Shown here in pieces: positions 61,088 to 64,000 of a stretch of DNA of 64,000 nucleotides (the stretch's first letter is position 1; each line of letters begins with the position of its first letter). The position numbers and the translations under genes were made by a program. The DNA is from Nymphaea colorata. Lineage: Eukaryota > Streptophyta > Magnoliopsida > Nymphaeales > Nymphaeaceae. The notes beneath the pieces are model-generated. The model did no database searches and was not told the origin of the DNA. It was given only the letters and a program-made list of their open reading frames with translations. The stretch spans positions 8,026,417-8,090,416 of the forward strand of contig NC_045149.1 of NCBI RefSeq assembly GCF_008831285.2. Direction: 5' to 3'.

Positions 61088-63999
61088 CTTAGAAACAAAG
61101 ACCAGATGTGAGAGATAACAGAGCGACACAAGGAAGATAAGGAGAGAGTGGGAAGTTGGTTATGGGCAATGACTGCTTCTTCCCAGATCAGCACTGCAGA
61201 GGGAAGGGGCTGGGGAAAATAGGATAGGTTAATGTGCACACATATGATAAGAAGGAAGTTCATATTGGTATATATAGAGAAAACTAAGGCGCTAGGAGCT
61301 TCAAACGCTTGTGAACCAATATCAGCTGGTATCTTTTCCTTCTCTTCTTGAACCTTCATCTTCATATGGTTTTAATGGAAACAAAACTTGCTGGAGGTTA
61401 AATTGCCTTGTAGAGTTAAACTTGTTTTATGACGAGTTACAGGCAGCGTACCGCTGGTTTTGATTTATGGTGACATCAGATACTAAATCAGCAATTAAAA
61501 GCTTATATTTAAAGTAAACATATATCTACTAATTATTTTTCTCAGTCCCAGCAATCTTTAACTTGTTATCTCATTTTCGTCGCCTAATTAAGGATATATG
61601 TTATGAAAGAGAATTTGAGTGAGAAAGGGAGGCAAAGGGGGAGATTACTGTGGAGGAGGAGAGAGAGCCAGATCCTTTCCTTTTTCTTTCATACATAAAA
61701 ATAGATGGTCTTAATTTCTAAATTAATTTCGAGATTTTTTTGTGAAATTCAACCTTATCGGTTGTTACCACTAGTAGCATTTCTATTTTAACTTTTCCAT
61801 ATATTAAACTTTTTTTTTAGAATATATTGATCACACTTTTTGACAGCTCACTGTTCCATGAATCTGCTCCAAAAAATAAAGCACATTCATGGAACACTTG
61901 TTATGGTATACTATGAATATGCCCTTTTTTTTGAGTAGGTTCATGAGACAGTAACAGATTGTTATTGTTACCAAACAGCCTTGAATCGTGACTCAAACAG
62001 ACAATATGTATTTTAAATTTTTGTTTAATTGATTTTTATATTTATGTTTATTTTTTATGTTTAAAATATACTTATCCAATTCACATCAAATTCACTTCAA
62101 TTGGAGGATGGAACAATTGACCAATTATGGGCCGCCTTGCCAATTTGGTTCCTGAACCGGTTTTTAAACCTTAGATATTTTGAAGCATGTTGGTGGAAGA
62201 TTAGACACCTTATGTAAATATATGCCGCAATGAAGAAAATAATGAAAAAGAAATAAGTGGTTTGATGCGGGTGGAAAAAATTCTCTTCCACTCTGCTCCA
62301 GGAACTTATTTCTTTGGTAAAAAAATCAATGAAATTTTTGTGTGGATATCAAATGCCCCCTAAAAGATAAAACTGTAAAAGCTTTCATAGAGACCATTAT
62401 GCATTTTTTCCCTTCTTCATTGTGGTATGTATACATAAGTTGTCTAATCTTCCATAATGTGCTTTAAAATATCTAAGGGCTTGCATGTCTCTATAACTTA
62501 AGACGAAACTAAAGCTTGCATGTCTCTATAACTTAAGACGGAACTAGAGCTTGCATATCTTGGGGCGATATGCAACTGATTTTCTGCCTGCCTGCATTGA
62601 TCGCCGGAAGGAATTTAACTCAATGAATGAATTGCCACTAGAGTCCAACTTGTATGTGCATGTCCTTGTCGTAAAAATAATATGAGATCAGAGACAGGTT
62701 GAGATCAACGAAGCTTACTTTTGCCTTTGTTCTCATTCTCTGCTTCCAATATGATAGACATGTGAACACCTAATTGCTGATACTGACTGCAATCTGATCT
62801 AATCTATTCGACTTCTTTTGAACTCCAAGTTTGCTTTAAAGAATCGAAAAGCAGTCTGACTTCTGTTCAGAAAGAGTAAGTGTCAATAGTTCTGAAGTTG
62901 GTAATAAAGGATGAATGTTTTTCTAATGCAAATTATACCATAACTTCCTGGACCAATACAACTTCTATACCATGTGGCGCCCGGCCACCATGGGTGAACT
63001 TTTGAGCTTCGAAGCAAAGGCTAGTTGTGAGATATAACAGAGAGACACAAGGAAGATAAAGAGAGAGGAAATTGCCATGGCTAAGAGCAATGACTGCTTG
63101 CTACTAGATTCATAGCCCTGGAGAGGGGAGGAACACATTGGTATGATATCAGCAAATCGAGACATTCGCCAATCGGTGCCTCACAAATTTGGTTCTCGAA
63201 CTGATTTTTAGTACCATTGGTTTATTGGAAGGTGTCCTGAAGAAACTCTCAGCTAATATTGTGTTTGAATGGGGAGGTCTAACTGTGGTGTCATTTTTTT
63301 ACCCTAAATTTTCATGAAAATCCAAACTGGGAAATTACATCATGAGGGAAATATTATCACTTGCAATGTTCAAACTGTCGTTGTGAAAGTTATTTCAACT
63401 ACAAAATTTGTGTCGCTCATATAGAATTATTCCTTGGCTTAAGTATATAGATGATGGAGTGTTTGAAGAGGCCAAAATTATGGAATTCTACAATTAAAAT
63501 TCTCATTTTTGATGAAATTGGAATTGTGTTAACAAAGAAAGACTTTTGCAAAATCAAAATTACAGAATTGTGATTTTACTCTAAGGGGTTGAACTATGAT
63601 TTCAGAATTTTAGAGTCTTTTCATCTCTCTTTAAGGCACATGTCATGATGACTCTAATTGATCAATTTTATAATTTTAGTTAATCTTTTACCAAACTTAT
63701 TATTTTTAATTCTGGAATGAAAAAATTTCTAGACGATCAAATCTAAAGGGAAATGAGAACTGGAATTTTCATTTGATTTGTAGTTTGAGGTGAATTTTTG
63801 TTTGTAGAATTTTAATTCTAAAATCAAAATTCAACGGCATCAAACTCCTCCATAATGTGTTTCTCATTTACACAGAATTATGCTCTTGCCTGTGGCGATC
63901 CTTCTCCTCTATTACACGTAAGAACTTGGCAAAGGATGTAGTCACTTATGTTTTCTGCTACACTTTTTGCAAGTAAAATTCCTGGCTTTTGAGGATTTC
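61088..63999. repeat. Block D2, direct-repeat partner of D1 (runs off window)
   Basis: Collinear with D1 (23831-26720). It includes about 62 bp (61185-61250) that D1 lacks, and lacks about 50 bp near 63130 that D1 has. It has its own 39-bp tandem duplication at 62479-62557 (GCTTGCATGTCTCTATAACT twice). In D1 this block ends just before unit U1, so further array-type DNA may follow beyond the window. Confidence 0.85.
62169..62478. mobile_element. MITE-like foldback (in D2)
   Basis: D2 copy of the 24857-25167 element, with the same CCTTAGATATTTTGAAGC ends and slightly more mismatches between its inverted repeats. Confidence 0.72.
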
Positions 64000-64000
64000 A

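Overview
This is flowering-plant nuclear DNA. The evidence is genes split by introns with plant-type proteins, CT/GA-rich 5' leaders, a Ty1/copia element, LINE remnants, MITE-like foldbacks and many CT/CA/TA microsatellites. The sequence does not settle the species. I see no tRNA, rRNA, CRISPR or bacterial-type operon.

Layout. (1) 1-2000: the 5' end of a minus-strand gene for a protein with a CIR N-terminal domain; exons 1 and 2 are visible and the rest lies outside the window. (2) 4701-11821: a complete two-exon, minus-strand gene for a small SWIB/MDM2-domain protein of 130 residues. Its single 6.7-kb intron holds a decayed LINE fragment and other repeats. (3) 12000-14430: intergenic repeats. 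(4) 14654-19962: a decayed Ty1/copia element with both LTRs, a 5-bp target duplication, PBS and PPT, inserted into a T-rich repeat. (5) 19963-22030: a diverged partial copy of the 3' half of the array unit described below. (6) 22154-23059: a young, long inverted repeat of an unrecognised gene fragment. (7) 23831-26720: block D1, a 2.9-kb repeat whose partner D2 (61088 to the window end) lies on the far side of the array. (8) 26763-59325: five head-to-tail copies (U1-U5) of a unit of about 6.5 kb.

Each array unit contains two separate inverted duplications of host-gene fragments. IR-A is derived from what looks like the 5' end of a linker-histone H1-like gene, intron start included. IR-B is a compact hairpin (arms about 250 nt, loop about 29 nt) made from the RING2/IBR part of an RBR-type protein resembling the C-terminus of plant DEAH11/12 helicases. 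Each unit also carries a minus-strand LINE zf-RVT remnant. With the inverted repeat at 22154 and a MIRNA-like foldback at 60238, the region reads as a cluster of potential hairpin-RNA (siRNA or proto-MIRNA) loci built from captured gene fragments and amplified in tandem. That function is inference: only the structure is seen.

The only sequences I would call functional protein-coding genes are the CIR-domain gene and the SWIB gene. The remainder is repeats, captured fragments and transposon debris.
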